DNA of 64,000 nt from Balneolaceae bacterium (GTDB lineage: Bacteria > Bacteroidota > Rhodothermia > Balneolales > Balneolaceae). The stretch is taken from positions 46,711 to 110,710 of the forward strand of contig JAFIFB010000010.1 of assembly GCA_020832285.1 (NCBI GenBank), written 5' to 3'. A program made the translations under genes and the position numbers. Positions 10,401-18,384 of this stretch are shown here, one piece after another (within the stretch, counting starts at the first letter, position 1; each line of letters begins with the position of its first letter). The notes under the pieces are model-generated. The model saw nothing but the letters and a program-made list of their open reading frames with translations, was not told where the DNA came from and ran no database searches.

Positions 10401-10622
10401 TTTATAGCGGCAAAACAGATCTTTCACCGTACGGGCCATAACATGATGAATGCCCGGCTTGCCGTTTGCAGTAGGCGGCCCTTCAAAAAACGTAAACGGA
10501 ATTCCATCACTGCGGGTGTCAAGACTTTTCTCAAAAATCTTGTTCTCTTTCCACCAGTTCAGGATTTCAACTTCCGCTTTGGGGTATGCCAGCTGTTTAA
10601 CTTCTTTAAACTTATTAGCCAT
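7452..10622 (-). CDS. ileS: Isoleucyl-tRNA synthetase
   Basis: This class I aminoacyl-tRNA synthetase charges tRNA-Ile with isoleucine in the cytoplasm. The HIGH-type motif is seen as GKPGIHH (residues 54-60) after FFEGPPTANG, and the KMSKS loop is present as EKMSKSKG near residue 600. The CP1 editing domain lies between them, with the conserved WTTTPWTI segment near residue 225. An anticodon-binding region and a C-terminal extension follow. The length of 1056 fits the long IleS type found in Bacteroidota. It is the first gene of an operon with the dksA-like gene and lspA. A 541-base gene-free region lies upstream. Confidence 0.98.
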   Translation of the reverse strand: MANKFKEVKQLAYPKAEVEILNWWKENKIFEKSLDTRSDGIPFTFFEGPPTANGKPGIHHVMARTVKDLFCRYKTLKGFRVERKGGWDTHGLPVEIEVEKELGLEGRSQVEEYGLAKYNAKCRESVLKYKHLWDDLTTRMGYWVDLDNPYITFENNYIESVWWAFKQLYEKGLVYKGYKIQWYSPGSGTVLSSHEVSLGYEETQDPSITVKFSLDADENVFFLAWTTTPWTIISNMALAVNPELEYVKIKVSEEEKTEFYILAKDCLDDAIRQEYEITEHYKGSDLIGWVYKPVFEYAMQEYEKEDAWRVVAADYVTTEDGTGVVHTAPAFGADDFETCKKAGIPLYNPIDREGRFTGEVKDYAGMWFKDADKEIIRAIKDKNRMYHHETYVHNYPFDWRKGTPLMSYPVESWFIRTTDVKDKMVEFNKKINWKPESTGTGRFGTWLENNVDWAVSRQRYWGTPIPIWVSDKDPDYVECIGSVEELRKKAKIPDDLDLDMHRPHIDEFTWKCPNGGTMRRIPDLLDVWFDSGAMPWAQWHYPFENKKKFKENFPADFIAEGVDQTRGWFYTLHALGTMLFDKPAYMNVVSNGLVLDAKGEKMSKSKGNTVDPQEVIQNFGADTVRWYMMSNSSPWENLKFSEEGLNEVQRKFFNTIVNTYSFFALYANIDGFTYSGSPIPSSERTEMDRWIISRLNTTVKQVDEFLDEYEPTKAVREMEHFLDELSNWYIRRSRRRFWKEGKSLDKTAAYQTLFECLLSLAKIMSPIAPYMGEWLYQRLNEVVKQDEDSVHISFYPTVEETAIDKQLERRMDVARIISSIVLRVRNQINVNVRQPLKKIILPIASDERTVVNAVKGIILDEVNVKEIEYVNDDSGIVSKSAKPNFPVLGKRLGKRMKAVAKKINQLSTEDITKFEDEGVIELLLDDDEKVRISSNEIEIQRTGLQGWSVETEKGITVAVDTELTPKLIEEGLSREFVNRIQNMRKEADFEVTDRIVIGFSGSDVLKKAVESSLDNIKTETLAEEINTSILDVSDFVKTWEIEGDETEISIRRTINN

Positions 10623-11163
10623 ATTGAACGCTGTGGTTCATTTTCAAAAAATTACAAGTAAGCCTTAAATATACGAAAAGCTACGCAATCTAAATACTCT
10701 GCGACGGTCAGACTTTTCCACTCCTTGTATAAATATAAAAGCCATTAAGATAGAGAGATTCTCAAAAATATCATTATTTACTTTCTTATCCACCAAGAAT
10801 AAAGGCGGAAAATGTCTGCCCCCTTCGGATTACAGTATTTAATCGCACATACCTGACTCTTATTAATTTTTGAGCCTCATACTTTCAATCAACAGGCCTG
10901 GCCCGGACATCTCACCAAAATTCAAAATTTGAACCATAAAGGACCATAAATCAATTAATCAGACTTCATTAAGTATATTTACTGTGAGATATCCGTGATA
11001 CATCTTATTTTTAGTTTAACCTGAATTTGAAAAAAGAGTCTCCCTTCCTTGCCCCGAGGGATCACTATGTGGAAAAGGAGGGGACTTTCTTGTTGTCAAA
11101 TTCAAAGAATTTATATCGAACTCACGTTAGATTAGTAAGAACAGATCATCAAAAAATTTGAAT
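10623..11163. other. Divergent promoter region, no gene seen
   Basis: This AT-rich stretch separates ileS (minus) and the phosphatase gene (plus) and should hold both promoters. I see no gene, T-box-like structure or clear repeat. One sequence near 10786 (TTATCCACC) is a single-mismatch DnaA box but is isolated. Confidence 0.4.
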
Positions 11164-11667
11164 ATGAACCGCCCAATCACCAAAGATAACCCCTACCGAA
11201 TCTGTTTTGTCTGCCTCGGTAATATCTGCCGCAGCCCGACTGCCGAGGGAGTTTTTCAGCATCTTGTGAATGAACGCGGGTTTCAATCCTATTTTTATAT
11301 CGATTCAGCGGGAACCTCGGCTTATCATATCGGTGAGCCTGCCAACAGCAAGAGTCAGTTTGTTGCCAATCAGCAAGGAGTAAAACTCCACTCAAAAGCC
11401 CGGCGTTTTGATATGGCCGACCTCGAGGATTTTGACCTGATACTGGCGATGGACCACGAAAACTTCAACAACCTCAACCGGCTCGATTCCAGAGGAATCC
11501 ATTCCGATAAAATAAGGCTGATGCGTGATTTTGACCCTCAACCCGGAGACGGCGCTGTACCTGATCCTTACTACGGCGGCATGGACGGATTCCAGAATGT
11601 ATTTGATGTTCTGAAACGCAGCAGTGAGAATTTGCTGGACGAATTGGCAAAAAGTATTAACAAGTGA
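11164..11667 (+). CDS. Low-molecular-weight protein-tyrosine phosphatase
   Basis: This predicted cytoplasmic phosphatase removes phosphate from tyrosine on proteins. The P-loop CLGNICRSPTAEG near the N-terminus carries the catalytic Cys and Arg, and the C-terminal DPYYGG supplies the general-acid Asp. The length of about 167 residues is typical. I chose the ATG at 11164 over the in-frame TTG at 11158 because it is only two codons later and a better start. It is a monocistronic unit, convergent with the anti-sigma gene. No tyrosine-kinase or capsule genes lie nearby, so a capsule role is not supported here; arsenate reductases of the same fold are less likely because the DPY loop is intact. 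Confidence 0.93.
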   Translation: MNRPITKDNPYRICFVCLGNICRSPTAEGVFQHLVNERGFQSYFYIDSAGTSAYHIGEPANSKSQFVANQQGVKLHSKARRFDMADLEDFDLILAMDHENFNNLNRLDSRGIHSDKIRLMRDFDPQPGDGAVPDPYYGGMDGFQNVFDVLKRSSENLLDELAKSINK

Positions 11668-11694
11668 CGGATTAAAGTAATCTTTTACTCTTAT

Positions 11695-12066
11695 TCACCG
11701 CCAGAATACAGCTCTTTTTAACCGGTTGCCAAATTCTGCCGAATTAGTAAGGCCGATTAGTTTTTCAAGATGGAGCAGTACAAACAGACAAAATCCGACC
11801 TGAAACAGCAGATTCATTTCCCCGGCACCCATTCCCAAAATTGAGATTTCTAACTGCGGTATCATAAGTGTAAGCAGGATTCCGAACACCGTTCCTGCAA
11901 TAAAGAACACCCAGGACCAGGCTATGCCGGAACTCGATGCGTTTCGCAGCGATTCTTCGATTTCAATCTGCATCATTACATCGTGTTCAAAGTCGGGAAA
12001 AGGCATTTCCAGCCTGCTTTTACCCAGCAGTTCTTTGATCTGTTTATCTTCGTTCGGGTTTTTCAT
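11695..12066 (-). CDS. Membrane protein cotranscribed with an ECF sigma factor (probable anti-sigma)
   Basis: This 123-residue protein has a polar N-terminal segment of about 45 residues and two membrane helices (about 46-66 and 82-100). Its start overlaps the stop of the sigma factor gene by 4 bases (ATGA), which points to translational coupling. Small membrane proteins directly downstream of ECF sigma genes commonly hold the sigma factor at the membrane. That role is inferred from position and topology; I see no zinc-binding anti-sigma motif (HxxxCxxC) in the N-terminal part. Confidence 0.75.
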   Translation of the reverse strand: MKNPNEDKQIKELLGKSRLEMPFPDFEHDVMMQIEIEESLRNASSSGIAWSWVFFIAGTVFGILLTLMIPQLEISILGMGAGEMNLLFQVGFCLFVLLHLEKLIGLTNSAEFGNRLKRAVFWR

Positions 12067-12632
12067 TCGAAGCTCTCTATTGGTTTGATATTATAGGTTT
12101 CAGTAAGGATTTCTTTCAGCTTTTTTCGTGCCCGGTGCAGAAGCACTTTAGTTTTTGACTCCGACCAGCCGGTTATCTCTCCGGTCTCTTTAATACTGTA
12201 CTCCTCAAGATAAAATAACTGCAGGGCAAGAGCTTCATCCGCGGTTAACTCCTTCATAGCTTCACGGATGTAAAACCGAAGGTGATCGTCGTCCGTCTTC
12301 TGTTCTATGTTATTGACAGTTCCGGATATTCCCTCTCTATCTGCTTTCAGGGCAAAAGACAGTTTTTGCCGGCGTTTTTGACTCCTCAGCAACTGAAATG
12401 CTTCATTTACCACAATGCGGTGAAACCATGTCCTGAAGGACGATTTTCGCTCAAACGTGTGGAGCCGGGTATACGTTTTCACAAAAGCAGCCTGAACAGT
12501 GTCTTTAGCGGCAAACTCCTCTTTCAAAATGGATACAGCCAGCATGTATGCACCGTCCTGAAACTGACGAATAATAAACCGGAACGCTTCTTTCTCGCCA
12601 TCCAGTACCTTTTGTATATGGGATTCCAGCAT
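12063..12632 (-). CDS. ECF RNA polymerase sigma factor
   Basis: This is a sigma-70 family, group 4 (ECF) factor of 189 residues. Region 2 is visible at about residues 8-85 (KDTVQAAFVKTY and the helix ending RTWFHRIVVNEA), then a linker. Region 4 has a helix-turn-helix at about 125-178 (ELTADEALALQLFYLEEYS... GWSESKTKVLLHRARKKL). It lies 9 bases after the DUF6249-like gene and overlaps the downstream membrane-protein gene by 4 bases, so the three form an operon. Its regulon is unknown. It belongs to a different type from the FecI-like factor at 39.1 kb. Confidence 0.93.
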   Translation of the reverse strand: MLESHIQKVLDGEKEAFRFIIRQFQDGAYMLAVSILKEEFAAKDTVQAAFVKTYTRLHTFERKSSFRTWFHRIVVNEAFQLLRSQKRRQKLSFALKADREGISGTVNNIEQKTDDDHLRFYIREAMKELTADEALALQLFYLEEYSIKETGEITGWSESKTKVLLHRARKKLKEILTETYNIKPIESFE

Positions 12633-12641
12633 CTGGAACGA

Positions 12642-12980
12642 TTAATCTTTCTTTTTGTCAAGAAAATGGGCGATGATCATTCCAACCCCTCCAAATAACA
12701 CCAGGAAGAGCGGTGGCGCTCCCCAATATTGCCCAACATGTTCCTCCAAAATTAACCCTATTAATAAACCAATAGACAGTGAAACTAACAAGACTCCCGT
12801 TTTTAACCATGGAAATGAAAAACCGAAGTTTTTTTTATTTTCAGAGCTATGAGGTAGCTCCATTCCTTTTTCCAGCATGATCAGCCGCTCCTTTTCTCTG
12901 GTTTTATGGGTAAAATACCATGCCAAAAAAGCAGCGGTTAAAAATGCAAGAGACAAAATTGTAAAAATTACTCCATTCAT
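12642..12980 (-). CDS. Small membrane protein, DUF6249-like
   Basis: This 112-residue protein has one N-terminal helix (about 4-24), a charged cytoplasmic loop with the recognisable segment REKERLIMLEKGMEL, and two more helices (about 57-77 and 88-107) ending in a lysine-rich tail. The KERxxxLEKG pattern after a first helix is typical of DUF6249 proteins, whose function is unknown. It is the promoter-proximal gene of the sigma/anti-sigma operon, which suggests a sensing or membrane-stress link; that is inference. Confidence 0.75.
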   Translation of the reverse strand: MNGVIFTILSLAFLTAAFLAWYFTHKTREKERLIMLEKGMELPHSSENKKNFGFSFPWLKTGVLLVSLSIGLLIGLILEEHVGQYWGAPPLFLVLFGGVGMIIAHFLDKKKD

Positions 12981-13147
12981 AATAACTCTATTTTATTAAG
13001 ATTTCTGTGCTTCTGTCAGGTTAGATTCTGTCGGGCGGAAAAAGGTTACAAATCATCTGCCGAAACTGAAAACAAACACATTTCTTTTTCTTGAAAAGAG
13101 ACTGAATGGTTTCTTTAGGGCTTTTCAAAATCATTTGTAATTTTATA

Positions 13148-13286
13148 ATAGTGTTATGTCAAAGATAAAACGTCGGGTAAGTCATAAGACGAGTTTTTCA
13201 AAAAAAACCAATGAAGATGATTGCGATGATCCCGGATCGACTCGTCTGATGACTCTATCACTCTTTTACAGTTGACACGACAATAG
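13148..13286 (+). mobile_element. MITE-like element, copy A, with 4-bp target duplication
   Basis: The element spans 13152-13282 (131 bases) and is flanked by direct ATAG repeats at 13148-13151 and 13283-13286. Its ends are imperfect inverted repeats of about 19 bases (TGTTATGTCAAAGATAAAA against TGTCGTGTCAACTGTAAAA). Inside is a second inverted pair, GACGAGT and ACTCGTC. It is too short to encode a transposase. Copy B lies inverted at 28124-28256. Confidence 0.75.
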
Positions 13287-13326
13287 TCCTTAAAAAATCA
13301 CAGAATTCGTCTTTATAAACAAAATC

Positions 13327-14187
13327 ATGCTGCCCGAATCCATCCACACGATACTTTCTGAAAAATACTCTCTTTCCATTCACAGCAGCCGCTCTGTCTC
13401 CGGCGGAAGTATCAACCAGGCTTACAAACTTTCGACAAACCGGGGAGAACTTTTCCTGAAATGGAAGCAACATTCACCATCTGATTTTTTTGAACGGGAG
13501 GCTGAAGGCCTGAAGGAACTGAAATCAGCCAATGGCTCGCTTCGAATTCCGGACGTGATCGCGGTTGAAAAATCCAGCACGCATCATCCCGGATTTCTGC
13601 TTTTGGAATTTATCGAAGAAGGGCGCGGCGGAGATTCTCATCAATTCGGGGCGGAACTGGCGCGGTTACATCAAACCAAAGGAGATTATTTCGGGCTTCA
13701 TTACGATAACTACATCGGAAGCCTTCCCCAACGGAACGGACAATATGATAACTGGATCTCTTTTTTCGTGGAAAAACGGATCAATATTCAGATCAAAATG
13801 GGAGTGGATTCGGGCAAACTTTCTGCCTCAGTGGTTCAAAGCTGGAAACGGCTTGCCTCAAAACTTGATAATATTTTCCCTCCGTGCAAACCTTCCCTCC
13901 TGCACGGAGACCTTTGGGGCGGCAATTACCTGTTTGATACTTCAGGCCTTGCCGTTCTAATTGATCCGGCTGTTTATTACGGGCATCCCGAAGTGGATCT
14001 TGCTTTCACAAAAATGTTCGGAGGGTTTTCGAGGGATTTTTATAATGGCTACCAATCAGTGAGCCCGATTGAAGGTGGGTTTGATGAGCGGGTTCCGATA
14101 TTCAATCTCTATCCCCTGCTGGTACATGTAAATTTATTCGGAGGTCATTACGCATCTAAGTTTCAGTCGCTAATCAAAAAGTATTAA
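13327..14187 (+). CDS. Fructosamine kinase family protein
   Basis: This predicted cytoplasmic kinase phosphorylates sugar-amine adducts (fructosamines or ribulosamines) on proteins or metabolites so that they break down. It has a protein-kinase-like fold. The ATP-binding region SGGSINQAYKL is near residue 22 and FLKWK follows. The catalytic LLHGDLWGGNYLF is near residue 195 and the metal-binding LIDPAVYYGHPEVDLAFTKMFGG lies after it. The C-terminus YPLLVHVNLFGGHY is characteristic of the family, and 286 residues is the normal length. It is monocistronic, with a hairpin terminator at 14252-14283. Confidence 0.94.
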   Translation: MLPESIHTILSEKYSLSIHSSRSVSGGSINQAYKLSTNRGELFLKWKQHSPSDFFEREAEGLKELKSANGSLRIPDVIAVEKSSTHHPGFLLLEFIEEGRGGDSHQFGAELARLHQTKGDYFGLHYDNYIGSLPQRNGQYDNWISFFVEKRINIQIKMGVDSGKLSASVVQSWKRLASKLDNIFPPCKPSLLHGDLWGGNYLFDTSGLAVLIDPAVYYGHPEVDLAFTKMFGGFSRDFYNGYQSVSPIEGGFDERVPIFNLYPLLVHVNLFGGHYASKFQSLIKKY

Positions 14188-14189
14188 AC

Positions 14190-14229
14190 CTGCATTATTT
14201 ACGACCAAATTTCTTGGTGAATAATGCAG
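14190..14229 (+). repeat. Palindromic repeat family 2, copy 1
   Basis: This 40-base palindrome has arms CTGCATTATT and AATAATGCAG and an inner pair CCAA/TTGG. It lies just after the fructosamine kinase stop. A near-identical copy lies at 23080-23119 and a probable half copy near 20363-20375. It has no T-run, so it is not a simple terminator. Confidence 0.7.
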
Positions 14230-14251
14230 TTAAGAGCTTGCAAAAACAAAA

Positions 14252-14283
14252 AAAGCTTCCCAAATTTTCTTTCGGGAAGCTTT
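14252..14283. terminator. Bidirectional hairpin terminator
   Basis: The perfect 10-bp arms AAAGCTTCCC and GGGAAGCTTT enclose a 12-base loop, with A-runs before and T-rich sequence after. It lies between the convergent fructosamine kinase and PID-CTERM genes and can serve both. Confidence 0.85.
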
Positions 14284-14301
14284 CTTCAAAAATCGGTTGA
14301 T

Positions 14302-14505
14302 TTATTTCTTTTTGTCTCTCAGTTTTTTAATAGCATACCCTCCACCCGCTGCAGCGAGCAGGGCAAGGCCACCATCAATAGGTGTTTGAGTAGGTTTGTC
14401 GGGCATAGGAGGTGGTGCAGGTTGTGAAGCAGCTACATCCGGCAGAATTAAAATTGCCCCTAATAGAATCGTTAGTAATAAAGCAAATAAGATATATTTT
14501 TTCAT
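14302..14505 (-). CDS. PID-CTERM sorting-domain mini-protein
   Basis: This 67-residue protein has an N-terminal signal helix (about residues 4-27). A short proline-rich linker (QPAPPPMPDKP) follows, then TPIDGGLALLAAAGGGYAIK, and a basic end (LRDKKK). The Pro-Ile-Asp-Gly-Gly motif, hydrophobic stretch and basic tail are the signature of PID-CTERM domains, which are processed by an exosortase-like (XrtN-type) transpeptidase in Bacteroidota relatives. Almost nothing remains once signal and sorting segment are removed, so it may be a minimal surface-anchored peptide. No exosortase gene is in this window. It is a monocistronic unit that shares the terminator at 14252-14283. Confidence 0.85.
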   Translation of the reverse strand: MKKYILFALLLTILLGAILILPDVAASQPAPPPMPDKPTQTPIDGGLALLAAAGGGYAIKKLRDKKK

Positions 14506-15064
14506 AATCTTCAGAGTTTTTAAATGTCAACTCCCTGCAAACAATATTCAATTTGTGAATTCAATCAAATCCATCAAGCCGGGCATGACCATAAATTATC
14601 AGTACTAAATATTGTTTATTGTATTCTTAGAATATATAGTTTAAGATAACAATCTAAAAGTATTTCTAAGTAAATAAATATCTTGCTCAATATCTTTTAT
14701 AATCCATTAACAATCGATATGAAAAATCAGCTTCTATTAAAAAAACCTAACAGAGCCTGTAATACCTGAAGTCAAGTTATCATCAAACAAAAGTTGTGAT
14801 TATTTCAAATTGAATATTCAGCGGGTATTCCTCAGGCAGAGAAGAGCTACCTTAAACAACAGATTTTGAGTAAAACTCAGTGAGTTCATATTATATTGCT
14901 TTTTAAATGAGGCAACCCCTGAAAAAAGAATTCAGTTGATCTGTGATAAAAAGAATGTGTATACTAAGACACTTTTCACCAAATCGGTAATTTCAGAAAC
15001 GAAAAGAGGTTTCATTCAGGTTATAGAGTCCTTATTTATGACTAAAACTCTAAAACACATATTT
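14506..15064. other. Gene-free AT-rich region
   Basis: This region lies between the start of the PID-CTERM gene (minus) and the peroxiredoxin gene (plus). An open frame upstream of 15065 extends the peroxiredoxin by 43 residues that do not resemble the family, so I read it as leader. I see no RNA structure or repeat. Confidence 0.4.
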
Positions 15065-15550
15065 ATGATTGAAATAGGAAAAAAAATTGATACTGCGTTT
15101 CAAATCGAGGTTGTTCAGGGCGGAGAGCAGAAAGAAGTAACTTTCTCCGAACTTCTGGATCGCCCTGCTATTATTTCGGTATATATGCGTAATAATACCA
15201 GTGGCTGCGATAAACAAAACCGCAGCCTTGCAGAGCACGCTTCCTGGTTTGATAAAAAAGGTTATAATCTGATAGCCCTGAGCAAAGACACCTGCGGCTC
15301 CCACAAAAATTATGCAGAAAAGCTGGATATTAACTACATCCTGGCATCCGATCCCGATTTTAAATTTGCTAAAGCGACCGACTCGATCGTTGAGAAAAAG
15401 ATGTATGGAAAAACATTTGATGCCCCCTCAAGATCGGCGTTTATTATCGATAAGGAGGGAACGGTACTTGGTATTATTGAAAAAATAAATACCAAAGCAC
15501 ATGCAGAGGAGTTGAAAGAGCTGATTGAGGAAATAGAACAGGCAATTTGA
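15065..15550 (+). CDS. Peroxiredoxin (AhpC/TSA, BCP-like)
   Basis: This is a predicted thiol peroxidase that reduces hydrogen peroxide or alkyl hydroperoxides in the cytoplasm. Starting at ATG 15065 gives 161 residues of normal peroxiredoxin length; an upstream start at 14936 would add 43 unusual residues. The peroxidatic site reads NNTSGCDKQN, keeping the Thr and Cys of the PxxxTxxC motif while the Pro is replaced by Met. A second cysteine, in SKDTCGSHKNYAEK, lies about 40 residues later and could be the resolving one. The C-terminal PSRSAFIIDKEGTVLGII matches the fold. It is monocistronic. Confidence 0.85.
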   Translation: MIEIGKKIDTAFQIEVVQGGEQKEVTFSELLDRPAIISVYMRNNTSGCDKQNRSLAEHASWFDKKGYNLIALSKDTCGSHKNYAEKLDINYILASDPDFKFAKATDSIVEKKMYGKTFDAPSRSAFIIDKEGTVLGIIEKINTKAHAEELKELIEEIEQAI

Positions 15551-15837
15551 CATAGTACCTGTTGCTGACACTGACTTCTGAAATATCCATAAAATAAAAT
15601 ATGTTTGATGATAGTATTGTCAGTTCAAAGCTCGACATAAGTAAATTCCGGGTTAAACAGCCTGTTTTCTTGTCAAACCAGAATTCTGATTTCTAAAAGG
15701 CAGATATTAATCATTCACAACATCTAAAATATAAATTATTAAAAATCGTCACACCTGGTGGATATCTTGATTGAGAGCTCTATCGAACTCATCCAGGCTA
15801 TCGATTCGTACGAACGTTTACTACCTAATAAATACAC

Positions 15838-18384
15838 ATGAAGTCATTAGTTATCGTTGAGTCTCCAACCAAAACAAAAACCATCAAGAAGTATCTTCCC
15901 AAGGGATATGTTGTAGACTCGTCCATGGGACATATCCGCGATCTGCCTTCTTCAGCAAAGGAAATTCCTGCCAAATACAAAAAAGAGTCGTGGTCGAATC
16001 TCGGCATTAATGTGGATGAGCGTTACGAACCGCTTTATGTAGTACCCTCCGGTAAAAAGAAAGTGGTAAAAAAACTGAAAGAACTTCTGAAAGAATCGGA
16101 TGAACTGATACTCGCCACAGATGAAGACCGTGAAGGAGAGGCGATATCGTGGCATCTTGTGGAACTACTGAATCCGAAAGTCCCGGTTAAACGAATGGCG
16201 TTCCGCGAAATCACCAAAGAAGCGATACAGAAAGCACTCGAAAATTTCCGTGACATTGACATGAACCTGGTTCACGCCCAGGAAACCCGCCGGATTATCG
16301 ACCGCCTGGCAGGCTATACTATCTCACCGCTTTTATGGAAAAAAATCTCGCCAGGCCTCTCGGCAGGACGTGTTCAGTCGGTAGCCGTTCAGTTCCTGGT
16401 ATCGCGTGAAAGGGAACGGATGAAATTTAAGAGTGGAACTTACTTTGATCTGAAGGCCTCGCTCACAAAGGAAAAAGACAAAAACCGGTTTGATGCCGAC
16501 CTATCTCACCTGAATGATAAGCGCCTGGCCAGCGGAAAAGATTTTGATGAAAATACGGGTAAACTGAAAAAACCCGACAGCGTGGTTCTTCTGGATGAAG
16601 AAAAAGCCGGTAAATTACGCGACCTGCTCCATGAAGCCGGATGGTCGGTTACCAATATCGATGTGAAAACCCAAAAGCGGAACCCTTCTCCGCCTTTTAT
16701 CACATCCACTCTGCAGCAGGAGGCTAACCGTAAATTTGGCTTTTCAGCCCGAGACACTATGAGTGTGGCCCAAAAACTGTATGAGAATGGTTATATCACT
16801 TACATGCGTACCGATTCGATGAATCTCTCGGGACAAGCAATCAATGCCGCCCGTAATGAGGTGGAAAAACAGTATGGTGAAGAATATTTATTTGAGCGGG
16901 TTCGTAATTTCGGAAAAACCAAAGGTGCACAGGAAGCCCACGAAGCGATACGGCCAGCCGGTTCAAGCTTTACCCATCCTGAAAAATCAGGGCTGAGCGG
17001 CCGCGAACTCAAACTGTACGACCTGATTTGGAAACGTACCATTGCAACACAGATGGCTGAAGCACAGCTTGAGTTTACCAACGTTACAATCACGGCTGAA
17101 AAAGGCGATACCAAAGCCGATTTTAAAACCAGCGGTAAAAAAATTCTGTTCCCCGGATTTTTCCGTGCCTATGTTGAAGGCAGTGACGATCCCGAAGCCG
17201 CACTTGAAAACCAGGAAATTTTCCTACCTGAGATGAAAGAGGGTGAATCGATTGAACTTCACGAACTGGAATCAATCTCCCATGAAACAAAACCGCCTGC
17301 CCGTTATACAGAAGCCACACTCGTAAAAGAGCTGGAAAAACGGGGAGTTGGCCGGCCCAGTACCTATGCAAATATTATCAGCACCATTCAGGATAGGGGT
17401 TATGCCAAGGGCGATGGAAAAACACTCATCCCAACATACACCGCATTTGCCGTTACCGGCCTCCTTGAAGAGCACTTTCCACACCTTGTTGACAGCAAAT
17501 TCACATCGGAGCTGGAAGATAAACTCGACCAGATTGCGGGGGGCAATTACGATCCGGTTCAATATTTAGATGAATATTATAAAGGAGAAAAAGGACTCAA
17601 AGCCCAGGTTGAGCAGCAAGAAGATCAGATCGACCCGCAAAAAGCAAAAATCCTGAACCTGCCGATTGAGGACCTGAACGGAATGCAGGTGCACGTAGGA
17701 CGATTCGGTCCCTATGTTAAAGTATCCTCCAACGGTGAAGATATTACCACATCACTTCCGGTTGACCTTGATCCCGGTGAACTTTCTGCCAGCAAAATAA
17801 AAGAGTTGCTCAAAGCCGAAAAAGATGGGCCTACTTCACTTGGTAACCATCCGGAAGCCGGCGTGCCGGTTTATGTTCTGACCGGACGCTACGGACCCTA
17901 CGTACAACTCGGGGAAGTTAGTGACGACAATAAAAAGCCGAAACGCGTTTCTCTGCTTAAAGGAATGAAGCCGGCCGATGTGGATTTAGATCTGGCTATT
18001 CGTCTTCTTGAATTGCCGCGCACTCTTGGAAACCATCCGGAAACCGGAAAAGAAATAAAAGCGGGGGTTGGCCGATATGGCCCATTTGTTCTGCACGACG
18101 GCACCTTTAAATCCCTCAAGAAAACCGACGATGTGTTGGAAGTTGGCCTGGACCGGGCTGTTGAACTACTCAAGGAGAAAAGTAAAGGCAGAAGGGGCAG
18201 CTCAGCTATTCAAGATTTGGGTAACCATCCGGAAACCGACCAGCCTGTAAAAGTAATGGACGGGCGTTACGGCCCCTACATTAAATATGGGCGCAAGAAT
18301 ATCTCACTACCCAAAGGCACCGAACCCGAAAAAGTAACGATGGGTGATGCCGTACGGCTGATTGAGGAGAAGGGTAAAAAATAG
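15838..18384 (+). CDS. topA: DNA topoisomerase I
   Basis: This type IA topoisomerase relaxes negative supercoils through a transient tyrosine link to the 5-prime end of single-stranded DNA. The Toprim acidic cluster DEDREGE begins at Asp95. The catalytic Tyr322 sits in ITYMRTDSMNLS, and the strand-passage core continues to about residue 600. Instead of cysteine zinc ribbons the C-terminus has repeated GRYGPY/F-type modules (near residues 620, 680, 740 and 805), each following LGNHPE-like segments. This is the arrangement common in Bacteroidota. The length is 848. It is monocistronic; the start is the ATG at 15838. Confidence 0.98.
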   Translation: MKSLVIVESPTKTKTIKKYLPKGYVVDSSMGHIRDLPSSAKEIPAKYKKESWSNLGINVDERYEPLYVVPSGKKKVVKKLKELLKESDELILATDEDREGEAISWHLVELLNPKVPVKRMAFREITKEAIQKALENFRDIDMNLVHAQETRRIIDRLAGYTISPLLWKKISPGLSAGRVQSVAVQFLVSRERERMKFKSGTYFDLKASLTKEKDKNRFDADLSHLNDKRLASGKDFDENTGKLKKPDSVVLLDEEKAGKLRDLLHEAGWSVTNIDVKTQKRNPSPPFITSTLQQEANRKFGFSARDTMSVAQKLYENGYITYMRTDSMNLSGQAINAARNEVEKQYGEEYLFERVRNFGKTKGAQEAHEAIRPAGSSFTHPEKSGLSGRELKLYDLIWKRTIATQMAEAQLEFTNVTITAEKGDTKADFKTSGKKILFPGFFRAYVEGSDDPEAALENQEIFLPEMKEGESIELHELESISHETKPPARYTEATLVKELEKRGVGRPSTYANIISTIQDRGYAKGDGKTLIPTYTAFAVTGLLEEHFPHLVDSKFTSELEDKLDQIAGGNYDPVQYLDEYYKGEKGLKAQVEQQEDQIDPQKAKILNLPIEDLNGMQVHVGRFGPYVKVSSNGEDITTSLPVDLDPGELSASKIKELLKAEKDGPTSLGNHPEAGVPVYVLTGRYGPYVQLGEVSDDNKKPKRVSLLKGMKPADVDLDLAIRLLELPRTLGNHPETGKEIKAGVGRYGPFVLHDGTFKSLKKTDDVLEVGLDRAVELLKEKSKGRRGSSAIQDLGNHPETDQPVKVMDGRYGPYIKYGRKNISLPKGTEPEKVTMGDAVRLIEEKGKK

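Noticed and set aside
10783..10795. DnaA-box-like TTATCCACC
   Set aside because: Single, one mismatch, no cluster or AT-rich unwinding element beside it; not evidence of an origin.
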